A stretch of DNA of 64,000 nt from Phycisphaerae bacterium (GTDB lineage Bacteria > Planctomycetota > Phycisphaerae > Phycisphaerales > SM1A02): NCBI GenBank assembly GCA_016795065.1, contig JAEUIU010000041.1, forward strand, positions 1 through 64,000. Reading direction: 5' to 3'. The first letter of the stretch is position 1; every line of letters starts with the position of its first letter. The translations under genes and the position numbers were made by a program. Below, piece after piece: positions 44,642 through 53,957 of this stretch. The notes beneath the pieces are model-generated. The model did no database searches. It was not told the DNA's origin and worked only from the letters and a program-made list of their open reading frames with translations.

Positions 44642-47401
44642 ATGAACCGTTTCCGACTTGTCTTGCCGGTGCCATCCTTCACGTTCGGGCCGCTTGCCGT
44701 TGCCTGTGCGGTCGGTCTCACGACTGCCATGCCGACGTTCTCGCAAGCCGTCGCCCAGAACGGCGGTGGATCGGGTGGACTGCTGTCCGCCGGCGGCAAC
44801 TCGATTGGAAAGATCCAGGTCCGGGACTCGAAAGCGCCATTCGTGGTGCGAATCGATGAGGATGGGAAACTCGCTCCCGACGCAGTGAAGCGGCTGGTGG
44901 CCGCCATGGATGCCAATCCCGGACGCTTGGTCGCGCTGTCCGCAAGCGGTCTTGACCTCGATCGAGGTGGAGACGCAGCAAAGCAGGAAGCGCTCGCTAA
45001 GCAGCTGCAGGCGGTGATGGCCCAGGTCAAGAAGCTCCGCCCGTCACAGCCGCTGGCCTTGCGCGGCTTGCCTCGCGAGGAGCAGGGGGGAAGTCGGGCG
45101 AAGGCTCGAGCCCTGAATGATCGATTTGCGAAGGTAATCAAGTCAGCGGACGCGATCGTCCTGACGGGTGGTGTCATCGGCGCGTCGGGCAACGGAAGCG
45201 CCGCTGTCGCGAAGTCCTTTCCCGAGGCGATGCGTTTGGCTGGGAAGCGGGCGATTCTGTACAAGGTGGATTCCGGTTGGAAGTCCCGAGTGACCAGCAA
45301 CGCAACAGGCAACGGCGGCGCGTCCTCGAGCGGCAGTCCTGCCGTCGGCGGTGCCTCGGATCCTGTGCTTGCTCAATCGACCGAAATCCCGATGAGCGGC
45401 GGCTCTGGCGGCGAGGTGATCGCCGAGGTGCTCGGCGGTTGGGGCGGTAGCGGTGCCGGAGACCTCAACGGCGATGGGCTCATTGATGCGGTGGACTTGG
45501 CGATCGCTCTCTCGATGGCGAGCAGTGGCGGCGGGAGCGATGTGCCCGAGACGCCCGTGGTCATTCAGCCACCCGAATCAGAACCAGTTCCGGGCTCGAT
45601 TGATGGCGAGACGTCGGAACCTGCCGGCGGCGACGATGAACCCGTGGCTGGCGGTGGCGACGACCCGGCGGAGGGTGGTGGAGATGAGCCGGTGGCCGGT
45701 GGCGGCGATGACCCACCAGCCAATGGCGGCGACGACCCGCCAGCGAACGGCGGCGGGATGCCGCTCGATCAGCTCTTCCTTCTCAACGGCTCCGGCTTCT
45801 CTGGCCCGACCGCGCCTCCGGCCAATGTGGGCCAGGCTGGCGACGTCGGCTTCGATGCGAAGGCCATCGCCCGCTGGAGCACCGTGCCTTTCCAGACCTT
45901 CAAGGACACGCTCCGCGTTGGTGTGGTTGCATTCCACCGCAACGGCATTGAGAAGGTCGCCTTCAGCGCCAACGGCGGTGCCTGGGTGAACGCGACAGCC
46001 ATGACCATCAACCCCAGCACGGGCATCAGCGAGTACTGGGTCACGCTCAAGGCGTCGGACTTCCCCGATGGTGCGGTCGAAATCCGGGCCATCGCCTATC
46101 CCAAGAACGCCGGCATTCCGCGTGTTCTGGGCGGTGCCTACCAGACCGCGCTCAACGCGGCCCCGGCGATGGAGGGCGAGCATTCGATGTTCGCTTGGTC
46201 CAACTTCGCTGGCACACTCGACCGCCTGCCGCAGTTTGTCTCGGCGACCGGCGACGACACCAGCGGCGACGGCACGATCAACAGTCCCTTTAAGACGCTC
46301 TCCCGGGCTGCGAAGCAGATTCAGCTTCAGTACACGACCTGCGACAACGGCGTCATCTACTGCCTCCCCGGCGAGTACGACTTCGACATGAAGTGGGGCT
46401 CCACCTTCGCGAAAGCCAACGACCGCTACATCACCATTATGCCGGCCCCCGGTGTGTTGCGCGATCAGGTCCTGATCGAGGAGGCACGTCCGAAGACGGC
46501 CCGTGTCCACCTCAGCAACGTCACCATCAAGACCAATGATGCCGGCAACTTCTACACCGGCTACAACGATCTTCGGACAGTGCTTTGGATCGATGGGTGT
46601 GCCGTCTCGGCCAAGAACGGTCGCTACGGCAGCAGCCAGAAGGTGCTCCAGACCTGCACGCCCTACGTCACCGAGTCCTCTTGGAATGATGCTCCGGACG
46701 GTCCGACCGACGCGGTCATGGTCCGCAACACCAACATCACCAAGCTGTGTAGCGACATGGTCTCGGGCGTTCAGGTGGTCTTGAACGTGACTGGTGGGGA
46801 CATCGACCCGGCCAACACCGGGGCCCACCCCGACATCTATCAGATCTATCGGCCGACGGGCAGCTTCGAGAACCACGTGATCTATGGCGTGCGGGCAACC
46901 AACTTCCTCGCTCAGGGCGTCTTCATCGCCGCCCTCGCCAATGGCGAGAAGATCCGTAACTGCGCCTTCGTCAACCTGGTGCTTGACGCCAACCAGTCGA
47001 ACTTCACCTCGCAGGTCAATCGCGAGAGCGAACACCTGCTCATCGTGAACTGCACGTTCGACCAGACCTTCTACATCCGCATCGGCGACTTCGATGACGT
47101 CAGCTTCGTCGGCAACATCTTCAAGGCCGTGACCCTGGACCTCTCGAAGTGCACCCCGGCCCAAGCGGCGACCATCGACTGGCGCCACAATCACTTCGTC
47201 GACAACACCTCCTACGGAACCTATACATTCGGCGCAGACATCACAACCGGACCCGCGCCGGTCGTGAACTGGGCGATGGGCGACTTCAATCCGCTCCCGA
47301 CCGGCTGTCTGGTCGACCGAGTTCAGGCTGTCTACAGCAACTATGATGCGGCCGGCAGCCCGCGCGAGCCGATGACCGCGGTAGGCGCGCTGGAGGATTG
47401 A
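44642..47401 (+). CDS. Large secreted protein: dockerin-like half repeat, acidic Gly linker, right-handed beta-helix
   Basis: A 919-residue exported protein. Signal peptide about 1-38. Residues 40-230 form a helical domain of unknown type. Near 272-296 lies one dockerin-like half repeat (GDLNGDGLIDAVDLAIALS) without its partner. A linker of repeated GGDDP/GGDEP/GGDDPPAN units spans about 318-378. From about 528, VSATGDDTSGDGTINSPFKTL and many short turns (NVTIKTND, NTNITKL, NCAFVNL, NCTFDQTF) indicate a DUF1565/pectate-lyase-like parallel beta-helix. Such folds occur in polysaccharide lyases and epimerases, which fits its place at the head of the polysaccharide genes, but no catalytic residues were identified. 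Confidence 0.88.
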   Translation: MNRFRLVLPVPSFTFGPLAVACAVGLTTAMPTFSQAVAQNGGGSGGLLSAGGNSIGKIQVRDSKAPFVVRIDEDGKLAPDAVKRLVAAMDANPGRLVALSASGLDLDRGGDAAKQEALAKQLQAVMAQVKKLRPSQPLALRGLPREEQGGSRAKARALNDRFAKVIKSADAIVLTGGVIGASGNGSAAVAKSFPEAMRLAGKRAILYKVDSGWKSRVTSNATGNGGASSSGSPAVGGASDPVLAQSTEIPMSGGSGGEVIAEVLGGWGGSGAGDLNGDGLIDAVDLAIALSMASSGGGSDVPETPVVIQPPESEPVPGSIDGETSEPAGGDDEPVAGGGDDPAEGGGDEPVAGGGDDPPANGGDDPPANGGGMPLDQLFLLNGSGFSGPTAPPANVGQAGDVGFDAKAIARWSTVPFQTFKDTLRVGVVAFHRNGIEKVAFSANGGAWVNATAMTINPSTGISEYWVTLKASDFPDGAVEIRAIAYPKNAGIPRVLGGAYQTALNAAPAMEGEHSMFAWSNFAGTLDRLPQFVSATGDDTSGDGTINSPFKTLSRAAKQIQLQYTTCDNGVIYCLPGEYDFDMKWGSTFAKANDRYITIMPAPGVLRDQVLIEEARPKTARVHLSNVTIKTNDAGNFYTGYNDLRTVLWIDGCAVSAKNGRYGSSQKVLQTCTPYVTESSWNDAPDGPTDAVMVRNTNITKLCSDMVSGVQVVLNVTGGDIDPANTGAHPDIYQIYRPTGSFENHVIYGVRATNFLAQGVFIAALANGEKIRNCAFVNLVLDANQSNFTSQVNRESEHLLIVNCTFDQTFYIRIGDFDDVSFVGNIFKAVTLDLSKCTPAQAATIDWRHNHFVDNTSYGTYTFGADITTGPAPVVNWAMGDFNPLPTGCLVDRVQAVYSNYDAAGSPREPMTAVGALED

Positions 47402-47512
47402 TCGCCGATGCCGGTGACGGGTGCCTGTGGGGCACCCCCGGCGACGGACAGCGCGTGCGGACCCGCCTGAGCGGGTTCGCACCACGAGAGAGGGCTACGG
47501 CGGACACGACGC

Positions 47513-48907
47513 ATGCTTGGAACACTGCTCGTAGCCGCCGTTGCCATTGGGATCGTCCTCTGGGTTCGTCCAGGGGCCGGCCTGGCCGTCCTGATTGCGG
47601 TCACGCTGCTCTGGCCCGAGTATGTCCGCGTGCCGATGGGCATCGCCCAGATGTCGGCACCGCGCTTCGTCGCCATCGCCCTCGTCCTGCGTCACGCATC
47701 CCGTTGGGGCAAGCTCCGACAGCATCCCGTCGATTGGCTGGTGCTCGCCGGCTACCTCCTCTCCGTCCTCTCCGTGATCGCAGAGGGGGCCTCGACCCGC
47801 CTGATCACCTCGACGATCGGTCGCTTCCTCGACACCGTGCTCATTTACGCCGCGGCCCGCCTGTGCCTGGCGACGTATGAGGATGTGAAGGCGATGCGTT
47901 GGCCGCTGGTGATCACCTCCTTCGGCATCGCCTTGATGTCCTGCGCCGAGGCCGTCTCGAAGGAGTGGATCTTCAAGGAGTTCTACTTCTCGGCCGGCAA
48001 CGCCGACGTGACCATCGGCGAGGGCCGGGGCGGCGTTGGCCAGACCCGCTGGGGGATGCTGCGGGCCCAGCTCGCCACTCTTCACCCGATCTACTTCGGC
48101 GTGGCCATGACGGTGGTGATGGGCTTTACCCTCGCGCTCCGCCGATCGCTACCCAGTTGGGCATGGCTGGCCACGGTCCTCGCCGCGGCGGCAGGCGTCT
48201 TCTTCAGCCTTTCGAGCGGCCCTTGGACAGCGGCCCTCATCCTCCTCTTGCTGCTGCCCTTTGCCCGCCTCACCTGGCTCATCAAACCTTCGCTTGGGTT
48301 GTTCGCGCTCCTCTGTGCAGCGTTGGAAGTCCTCAGCAACCGCCACTTCTACTACCTGATTTGTTATATCGGCCTGAGCGGCGAGACGGCCTGGTATCGG
48401 GTGCGCCTCCTCGAGGTAGCCGCCCACTACCTGCCCGAATACTGGCTCTTCGGCTACGGCGACAAGAGCTGGGAGTACTGGGGGTTGGCGATCGACGGCC
48501 GCTATTTCATCGATTGCGTCAACAACTACATCTTCATCGCCGCGATGTACGGAGTGGCCACCATGGGGTGCTACCTCCTGGCCAAGATCATCGTTCTTTG
48601 GAGCATCGCGAAGGGATGGAAGAAGCTCGACCGCGAGCGCCGATGGGTCGTCTTCTCGCTCGCCGCCTCGGTCATGGCCATCGCACTGGCCGAGTGCTCG
48701 GTGTCGATCTTCGGGCCGGCCCTCATTCTCAACGCTGTGCTTCTGGGTGCGACCGTGTCTGCCACGCGGTGGTGGGTGACGGTGCCGGTGCCGGCACCGG
48801 CCCGTCGCGGCCCGCTCGCGTCATTGCAGGCAACTGGTTTCGCCGGTCAGCGCGGTTCAGGACCGCGACGCCGCTTCGAAGGCCGTACTCTGGAGGGCAA
48901 CGCATGA
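47513..48907 (+). CDS. O-antigen polymerase/ligase-like membrane protein (Wzy/WaaL type)
   Basis: A 464-residue protein with about 10-11 membrane helices and a large loop near residues 150-185 and another near 300-330, the layout of Wzy/WaaL-type polysaccharide polymerases or ligases. Seen: [62 protein letters not shown] (typical late-loop motif) and [20 protein letters not shown]. It would join polysaccharide repeat units outside the inner membrane. The last bases overlap the acyltransferase start by four (ATGA). Confidence 0.8.
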   Translation: MLGTLLVAAVAIGIVLWVRPGAGLAVLIAVTLLWPEYVRVPMGIAQMSAPRFVAIALVLRHASRWGKLRQHPVDWLVLAGYLLSVLSVIAEGASTRLITSTIGRFLDTVLIYAAARLCLATYEDVKAMRWPLVITSFGIALMSCAEAVSKEWIFKEFYFSAGNADVTIGEGRGGVGQTRWGMLRAQLATLHPIYFGVAMTVVMGFTLALRRSLPSWAWLATVLAAAAGVFFSLSSGPWTAALILLLLLPFARLTWLIKPSLGLFALLCAALEVLSNRHFYYLICYIGLSGETAWYRVRLLEVAAHYLPEYWLFGYGDKSWEYWGLAIDGRYFIDCVNNYIFIAAMYGVATMGCYLLAKIIVLWSIAKGWKKLDRERRWVVFSLAASVMAIALAECSVSIFGPALILNAVLLGATVSATRWWVTVPVPAPARRGPLASLQATGFAGQRGSGPRRRFEGRTLEGNA

Positions 48908-49635
48908 GCGTTCGGACTCCGACCTCTCCCATGATGACCGCCGACAAGCCAACCGATCCGAATGCCTCCAGCCCGCACGGCTCCCATGCGGCTCCGCGTT
49001 CCGGCGCGCCGGCCCAGGAGACCATCGAGGTGCGAGTGGCTCGCGGTCCTTTCCTGCGCCGGGCCGCGACACGGGTCATGGAGTGGTGCCGGACGGTTCT
49101 GGTGCGTCGACGCATTCGTGATCTTGGCGAGAGCGTGCGACTCGTGCCGCCGATTCTGGTCTACGGTGGTTCGTCCATCCGGATCGGCAAGGGCGTCTGC
49201 ATCTGGCAACACGCCCGGCTGATCGCCCACAACGGCGACGACGGGACGATCAAGATCGACATTGGCGACGGCGCGTCGATTCATCCCTACGCCCACATCT
49301 CCGCGATCCGCAGCGTTCGAATCGGGAAGGGGGCGCTCTTCGCCAGCAACGTCTACATCTCCGATCACGATCATGATTGGCGCGACCCCGACGACCCGCC
49401 CATTTCCAACGCCCGGGTTCTCGCCGCTCCGGTCGACATCGGCGCCAACGTCTGGCTCGGCGAGCGGGTCTGCGTCCTGCGCGGCGTGACCATTGGTGAA
49501 GGTTCGATCGTCGGGGCCGGAAGCGTCGTGACGAAGGACATTCCGGCCCGTTGCATCGCTGTCGGGGCACCCGCCCGGGTGATCCGACGGTGGGACGCCG
49601 CCACGCGTCGCTGGGCACCCGTGGACGGTGGCTGA
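48904..49635 (+). CDS. Hexapeptide-repeat acyltransferase (WbbJ/LbH family)
   Basis: A 243-residue enzyme with a left-handed beta-helix built from hexapeptide repeats: [94 protein letters not shown] and [10 protein letters not shown]. The His in SDHDHDW is the usual catalytic residue. It probably O-acetylates sugars of the polysaccharide. Coupled to the upstream membrane protein by an ATGA overlap. Confidence 0.92.
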   Translation: MSVRTPTSPMMTADKPTDPNASSPHGSHAAPRSGAPAQETIEVRVARGPFLRRAATRVMEWCRTVLVRRRIRDLGESVRLVPPILVYGGSSIRIGKGVCIWQHARLIAHNGDDGTIKIDIGDGASIHPYAHISAIRSVRIGKGALFASNVYISDHDHDWRDPDDPPISNARVLAAPVDIGANVWLGERVCVLRGVTIGEGSIVGAGSVVTKDIPARCIAVGAPARVIRRWDAATRRWAPVDGG

Positions 49636-49784
49636 CGCCTCTGCCGGTCGCAGGACGTGTGTGGTTCGTGCAAGATCCGCGGTCGCGCCGTGCGAAGCGG
49701 CCCGGTGAGGCAGGTTCGGGTTTGACCGCTCGCCGGACCGATGAGAGAGTCATCGGTCCCAGCAGGTTCGTCGCGTCGCGTTCA

Positions 49785-50765
49785 ATGTCCCACTCCCTCC
49801 CCAACCAGCCCGGGCTCCCGACACCGACGATCTCGGTCATCGTGGTCAGCTACAACACGCGTGAGCTGACCCTGGCCTGCCTCCGTTCGCTCGACGCCCA
49901 GACGCCGCGCGAACTGTATGAGCTCATCGTGGTCGACAACCTCTCAAGCGACGGCTCTGCCGACGCGATCGAACGCGAATTCCCTTGGGCTCGGCTCATC
50001 CGAAGCGAGAAGAACCTCGGCTTCGCGGGCGGCAACAACCTCGCGGCGAAGGAAGCCAGCGGCGAATATCTCCTCCTCCTTAACCCCGACACCGTGGTGC
50101 TTGAGCAGGCGATTGTCCGACTGCTCGCTTTCGCCCGGCGCACCGCCGACGCGGCCATCTGGGGAGGCCGGACGCGCTTCGCTGACGGCCGACTCAACCC
50201 GGCCTCCTGCTGGTCGCGACCGACCGCGTGGAGCCTCTTCTGTATCGCGACTGGGCTGGCGAAGGTCTTCCGCACCACGACGCTCTTCAACCCCGAAGCC
50301 TTCGGCGGCTGGGATCGCTCGACCGAGCGGCAAGTCGACATTGTCAGCGGTTGCTTCCTGATGCTGAAGCGGGCGACCTGGGAAGCTCTTGGCGGTTTCG
50401 ACCCGGCCTTCTTCATGTACGGCGAGGAAGCCGACCTCTGTCTGCGGGCCCATGCGATGGGAGCGAAGCCACGGGTCACGCCCGAAGCAACGATCGTGCA
50501 CTATGGTGGGGCGAGCGAGAAGGCCCGGGCCGACAAGCTCGTCCGGCTCTTCCGAGCGAAGCGATTGCTCTTTGAACGCCACTGTTCGCCCCTCTCGCGA
50601 TGGTGGTGCACGCGCATGCTCGACCTCTGGGTCGTGACGCGTCTGGGCGGGGCGATGCTGGGCAAACTCTTCGGGCGCGGAGCCGCTGCGTGGCAGACCT
50701 GGACGAGCGTGCATGCCCAGCGGAAGGAATGGCACGGAACTCCGGCAGCGGGAGGAATGCGATGA
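49785..50765 (+). CDS. Family 2 glycosyltransferase
   Basis: A 326-residue GT-A enzyme. ISVIVVSYNTRELTLACLRSL, VVDNLSSDGSADAIEREFPW, NLGFAGGNNLAAKEASGEYLLLLNPDTV and GGFDPAFFMYGEEADLCLRAHAMG match the rhamnosyltransferase-like GT2 group (WcaA/RfbF type). The NPD triad would bind the metal-nucleotide sugar. The ATG at 49785 starts just before the conserved core; no clear ribosome site. Its end overlaps the next gene by four bases. Confidence 0.93.
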   Translation: MSHSLPNQPGLPTPTISVIVVSYNTRELTLACLRSLDAQTPRELYELIVVDNLSSDGSADAIEREFPWARLIRSEKNLGFAGGNNLAAKEASGEYLLLLNPDTVVLEQAIVRLLAFARRTADAAIWGGRTRFADGRLNPASCWSRPTAWSLFCIATGLAKVFRTTTLFNPEAFGGWDRSTERQVDIVSGCFLMLKRATWEALGGFDPAFFMYGEEADLCLRAHAMGAKPRVTPEATIVHYGGASEKARADKLVRLFRAKRLLFERHCSPLSRWWCTRMLDLWVVTRLGGAMLGKLFGRGAAAWQTWTSVHAQRKEWHGTPAAGGMR

Positions 50766-51235
50766 GCCAACGACGCAAGCGCGTGCTGGCGGTGGCCTCG
50801 GGAGGCGGGCACTGGGTGCAGCTTCTCAGGCTTCGGCCGGCTTTTGAGGGCTGTGACGTCACCTTCGTGACCGTGAGTGAGCAGTATCGCGCCGATGTCG
50901 AAGCGGACATCGCCAACGGGGCGGGCTTTCGTACCGTCAACGACGCGACGCGCTGGAACAAGTTCGGCTTGCTGAAGCAGTGCTGGGCGCTCCTGCGCAT
51001 CCTGCTCTCGGTCCGCCCCGACGTGGTGATCACGACCGGGGCAGCGCCGGGCTACTTCGCCTTACGGCTGGGCAAACTCCTCGGAGCCCGCACCGCGTGG
51101 CTTGATTCGATCGCCAACGTCGAAGAGGTCTCACTCTCGGGTCGACGCATCGGGCCCAAGGCCGATCTCTGGCTCACCCAGTGGCCGCACCTGGCCACGC
51201 CTGTGGGACCCGCGTACAAGGGGGCAGTGCTGTGA
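50762..51235 (+). CDS. Alg14/PssD-like glycosyltransferase subunit
   Basis: A 157-residue protein of the Alg14/PssD family: VLAVASGGGHWVQLLRLRPAF, PDVVITTGAAPGYFALRLGK, GARTAWLDSIANVEEVSLSG and DLWLTQWPHLA. Alg14-type subunits hold the acceptor and recruit the catalytic Alg13-type partner to the membrane. The partner follows directly with a GTGA overlap, so the two make one split GT-B enzyme, in rhizobia a glucuronosyltransferase of exopolysaccharide assembly. Confidence 0.9.
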   Translation: MSQRRKRVLAVASGGGHWVQLLRLRPAFEGCDVTFVTVSEQYRADVEADIANGAGFRTVNDATRWNKFGLLKQCWALLRILLSVRPDVVITTGAAPGYFALRLGKLLGARTAWLDSIANVEEVSLSGRRIGPKADLWLTQWPHLATPVGPAYKGAVL

Positions 51236-51756
51236 TCTTTGTTACCGTCGGAGCCCAAATGCCCTTCGACCGCATGTGCCAGGCGGTCGACCAGTGGGCG
51301 GCGAAACGGCAGCGGAGCGATGTCTTCGCCCAGATCGGTTCAACCGACTGGCGCCCGACCTCGATGCGTTTCACCGCCATGATCGAGCCGCCGGAGTTTC
51401 GCAAGGCCATGCAGGAGTGCTCCGTCGTCGTCGCCCACGCCGGCATGGGGAGCATCCTGACCGCCCTCCAGTACGGCAAGCCGATTCTCGTCATGCCGCG
51501 ACGAGGCGACTTGCGCGAGACCCGCAACGATCACCAGATCGCCACCGCCAAGCGATTCAAGGAACTCGGCCGCGTCGCGGTCGCCTTCGACGAGACGGAG
51601 CTCGAGCGTGAGCTGGATCGCCTCGGGGAGCTTCGGGCGACCGAGCGCATCAGCCCCTGGGCAAGCGACGAACTGCTGTCCGCCGTGCGGGGATTCGTGC
51701 ATTCGGCTTCTGTGACGGCCGATGCCCCGCCGAGGCACCTCTGCGGTGAGGGTTGA
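51232..51756 (+). CDS. Alg13/PssE-like glycosyltransferase subunit
   Basis: A 174-residue GT28 C-terminal-type protein: VIFVTVGAQMPFDRM at the start, AQIGSTDW, ECSVVVAHAGMGSILTALQYGKPILVMPRR and NDHQIATAKRF, the UDP-sugar-binding half. It pairs with the preceding Alg14-like subunit. The GTG at 51232 was chosen because it overlaps the previous stop (GTGA) and places VIFVTVG at the N-terminus as in the family. Confidence 0.9.
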   Translation: MIFVTVGAQMPFDRMCQAVDQWAAKRQRSDVFAQIGSTDWRPTSMRFTAMIEPPEFRKAMQECSVVVAHAGMGSILTALQYGKPILVMPRRGDLRETRNDHQIATAKRFKELGRVAVAFDETELERELDRLGELRATERISPWASDELLSAVRGFVHSASVTADAPPRHLCGEG

Positions 51757-51764
51757 GCGCCCGT

Positions 51765-52994
51765 ATGGAACACACCGTGAACGCCGTGACCGCCCGAACC
51801 AACACCTCGCCCGAAACTCGTACCGCTGACGGCATCATTTGCTTTGGCGGCGAGGACTGGTGGTACCACAACCGCGGGCACTTCGACATGCAGTTGATGC
51901 GGGAGATGTCCAGGCACGTGCCCGTTCTTTACGTCAACTCGATCGGCATGCGCATGCCGCGGCCGACCGAGGGGGCGATGTTCCTGACCCGCGTCCGGCG
52001 GAAGCTCAAGTCGCTCCTCCGCGGTACGGTTGCGGTACGCGAGAACTTCTCGGTGATGAGTCCCTTTGCGATTCCCGGGTCGTTCGGGCGCTCGCTCACC
52101 AAGTCCCTCATGCCCAAGCAGATCCTCCGCTCGGCCCGAGCCATGGGGATCGAGCGACCGTTGCTGTGGATCGCCTGTCCGCCCGGGGCCCAGGCCGTTG
52201 ACGCCATCGGTCCGGTCGGCGTGGTCTACCAGCGAACCGATCGTTTCGAGGACTTCCCGAACGTCGACCGCGAGGTGATCAAGGGCTACGACACCAGCAT
52301 GAAGCGCGTCGCCGACTGCACGCTCTTCTGCTCGCGCTTGCTCTACGAGGCCGAGAAACAGGATTGCCGCGAACCGCTTTTCGTCGACCACGGCGTTGAC
52401 TACGACCGCTTCGCCGCCGCCGGCAGGGATCCAGCCAGTCACCCGGCCGAGGTGCGCGACCTGCCCCGACCGCGCGTCGGCTTCATCGGCGGCATCGACA
52501 GCCACACCTTCGATCCGCCGCTCTTTGAAAAGGTTGTCGATCTGCTGCCCGAGTGCCACTTCGTGATGGTGGGGGCGTGCTCGCTGCCGGAGGAGTGGCT
52601 CCGCGACCGGAAGAACGTGACGTTCCTAGGGCAGAAGGCCTACGACGACGTGCCCGGCTATATGGCCGCCTGCGATGTCCTCATCATGCCTTGGAATCGA
52701 AGCGACTGGATCAAGGCCTGCAATCCGATCAAGCTCAAGGAGTACCTCGCCGTCGGCCGCCCGGTGATCAGCACCAGCTACGACGAGCTCCTGCGCACGT
52801 GGAAGGACTACGTCACGGTGGCCGACGGGGCGGAGCGATTCGCGCAGGCGATCCGCGACGCACTGGCCCATCCCGGGGACGAAGCCTCGCGCCGTCAGCG
52901 CGTGGAGCGCGAAACCTGGACGGCGAAGTGCGATCAGGTACTGGAGCGACTCGTGAGTCGAGGCGTCGCCCTGCGTCGTTCCGCGCAGCGCTGA
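51765..52994 (+). CDS. GT-B glycosyltransferase, last gene of the polysaccharide operon
   Basis: A 409-residue glycosyltransferase. GGEDWWYHNRGHFDMQLMREMSR near the start, WIACPPGAQAVDAIGP, VVYQRTDRFEDFPN, LFVDHGVDYDRFAAA, PRVGFIGGID, NVTFLGQKAYDDVPGYMAACDVLIMPW and NPIKLKEYLAVGRPVIST identify the family seen in exopolysaccharide clusters (TuaH-like). A TTG at 51753 overlapping the preceding stop is an alternative start giving four more residues. No terminator was found after it. Confidence 0.9.
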   Translation: MEHTVNAVTARTNTSPETRTADGIICFGGEDWWYHNRGHFDMQLMREMSRHVPVLYVNSIGMRMPRPTEGAMFLTRVRRKLKSLLRGTVAVRENFSVMSPFAIPGSFGRSLTKSLMPKQILRSARAMGIERPLLWIACPPGAQAVDAIGPVGVVYQRTDRFEDFPNVDREVIKGYDTSMKRVADCTLFCSRLLYEAEKQDCREPLFVDHGVDYDRFAAAGRDPASHPAEVRDLPRPRVGFIGGIDSHTFDPPLFEKVVDLLPECHFVMVGACSLPEEWLRDRKNVTFLGQKAYDDVPGYMAACDVLIMPWNRSDWIKACNPIKLKEYLAVGRPVISTSYDELLRTWKDYVTVADGAERFAQAIRDALAHPGDEASRRQRVERETWTAKCDQVLERLVSRGVALRRSAQR

Positions 52995-53167
52995 CTGCAG
53001 CGCGAATGTTGTGCCGCCGCATGGCAATGCAACGATCGGCATGAGGCACTCCCCGTAAAGCCCGGGCGATTCGGTTGTTGACGGCGTGGTCCGCTCGGAC
53101 GCGGCGTAGGTTTCCCTGTCGACACGATTCCGTGTTCGATGGAACCACGACAACAGGAGTCTGTCCT

Positions 53168-53620
53168 ATGACGACCAGAAACATGCAGATCGACGGGATG
53201 AAGGGTGACCAGTGCGTGCAGGAAGTGAACAAAGCGCTGCGCGGCCTCAGCGGCGTTGAAGTGAAGTCGGTGAATGTCGGTTCGGCCGTTCTCGACTGTC
53301 AGGACGACGAGGCATTCGCCACGGCCCAGCAAGCCGTCAACGACGCCGGCTATGAATCGCGACCTGGCCAGGGTGGCGACCGGTCGTCACAAGAGTCCGG
53401 CTCGCGGCAAGGCCAGCGCAGCGGAGAGTCGCGCTCCGGAAACATGGGCTCAGGTGATACCCGACAGGGCGCAACGAAGCCGAACGATTCTCGTGACGCT
53501 GAGTCCGGCGGCACCGGATCCCGCAGCGCGGAACGTCCGGGCGCTCGCGGCGGCGAGACCCGCGGCGACGGCGGCACGTCAACGGAATCGACGCCCGGTG
53601 CCATGCCGCGGAAGAAGTAG
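53168..53620 (+). CDS. HMA-like domain protein with lost metal Cys and disordered tail
   Basis: A 150-residue protein. Residues 1-65 fold like a heavy-metal-associated domain (MQIDGMKGDQCVQEVNKALRGLSGV, SVNVGSAVLDC), but the GMxCxxC site has become GMKGDQC, so the first metal-binding Cys is missing. Residues 70-150 are a Ser/Gly/Arg-rich, probably disordered tail. ACAGGAG eight bases upstream fixes the start and a strong terminator follows. It may bind metal differently or may use the fold for protein contact. Confidence 0.82.
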   Translation: MTTRNMQIDGMKGDQCVQEVNKALRGLSGVEVKSVNVGSAVLDCQDDEAFATAQQAVNDAGYESRPGQGGDRSSQESGSRQGQRSGESRSGNMGSGDTRQGATKPNDSRDAESGGTGSRSAERPGARGGETRGDGGTSTESTPGAMPRKK

Positions 53621-53663
53621 CGTCGCCAAGCAAACGCCCAGTCGACAAGCCTGAGGCGTTCGG

Positions 53664-53705
53664 CGCCGGGGTCGAAGGTCGGTCTTCGACCCCGGCGTCG
53701 TTCTT
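53664..53705 (+). terminator. Rho-independent terminator of the HMA-like gene
   Basis: A 14-bp perfect stem (53664-53677 with 53684-53697), six-base loop, then TCGTTCTT. Confidence 0.75.
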
Positions 53706-53751
53706 CGATCCTCCGCCCCACAGCAGGCACTTCCCACTCCACGGTGAGACC

Positions 53752-53917
53752 ATGAATCGACTGATTCGTACTGGCATCGCTGGGTTTGCAGCCCGGAAGT
53801 TGGCACGACAGCGCTCCTTAGGCTCGCCGCTCGGCCGCAGCAGAAGCTAAGGGCGCTGTAGTGCTAGGTGGCGGGCTCTTCGGCGCCATCATCGTCTATC
53901 TGCTTGGCTACCTCTGA
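53752..53917 (+). pseudogene. Frameshifted small membrane protein gene
   Basis: From the ATG at 53752 a 32-codon frame reads MNRLIRTGIAGFAARKLARQ and stops at 53850. The next frame (+1), open from 53822 to a stop at 53915-53917, encodes an Ala/Lys stretch and then VLGGGLFGAIIVYLLGYL, a Gly-rich membrane helix. Joined, they make a normal-looking small membrane protein of about 54 residues. A single-base indel near 53815-53850, or programmed frameshifting, would explain it. Confidence 0.35.
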
Positions 53918-53957
53918 TCACGAACGTGCGGTGTGAACGGTGCGTTAGAATGGCGCC

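Larger units (their letters stand above)
53621..53957. other. 337-base spacer with a terminator and a broken small gene
   Basis: Contains the HMA gene terminator (53664-53705) and a frameshifted small ORF (53752-53917). The TPR kinase starts at 53958. Confidence 0.5.

Noticed and set aside
45578-47485. A 635-codon minus-strand frame opposite the beta-helix gene
   Set aside because: Val/Asp/Arg-rich complement of a repeat-rich gene; no domain or start signal.
47513-48907. The multi-helix membrane protein as a possible exosortase
   Set aside because: The exosortase Cys/Arg/His pattern was not found, the helix number and large loops fit Wzy/WaaL-type proteins better, and it is coupled to polysaccharide enzymes.
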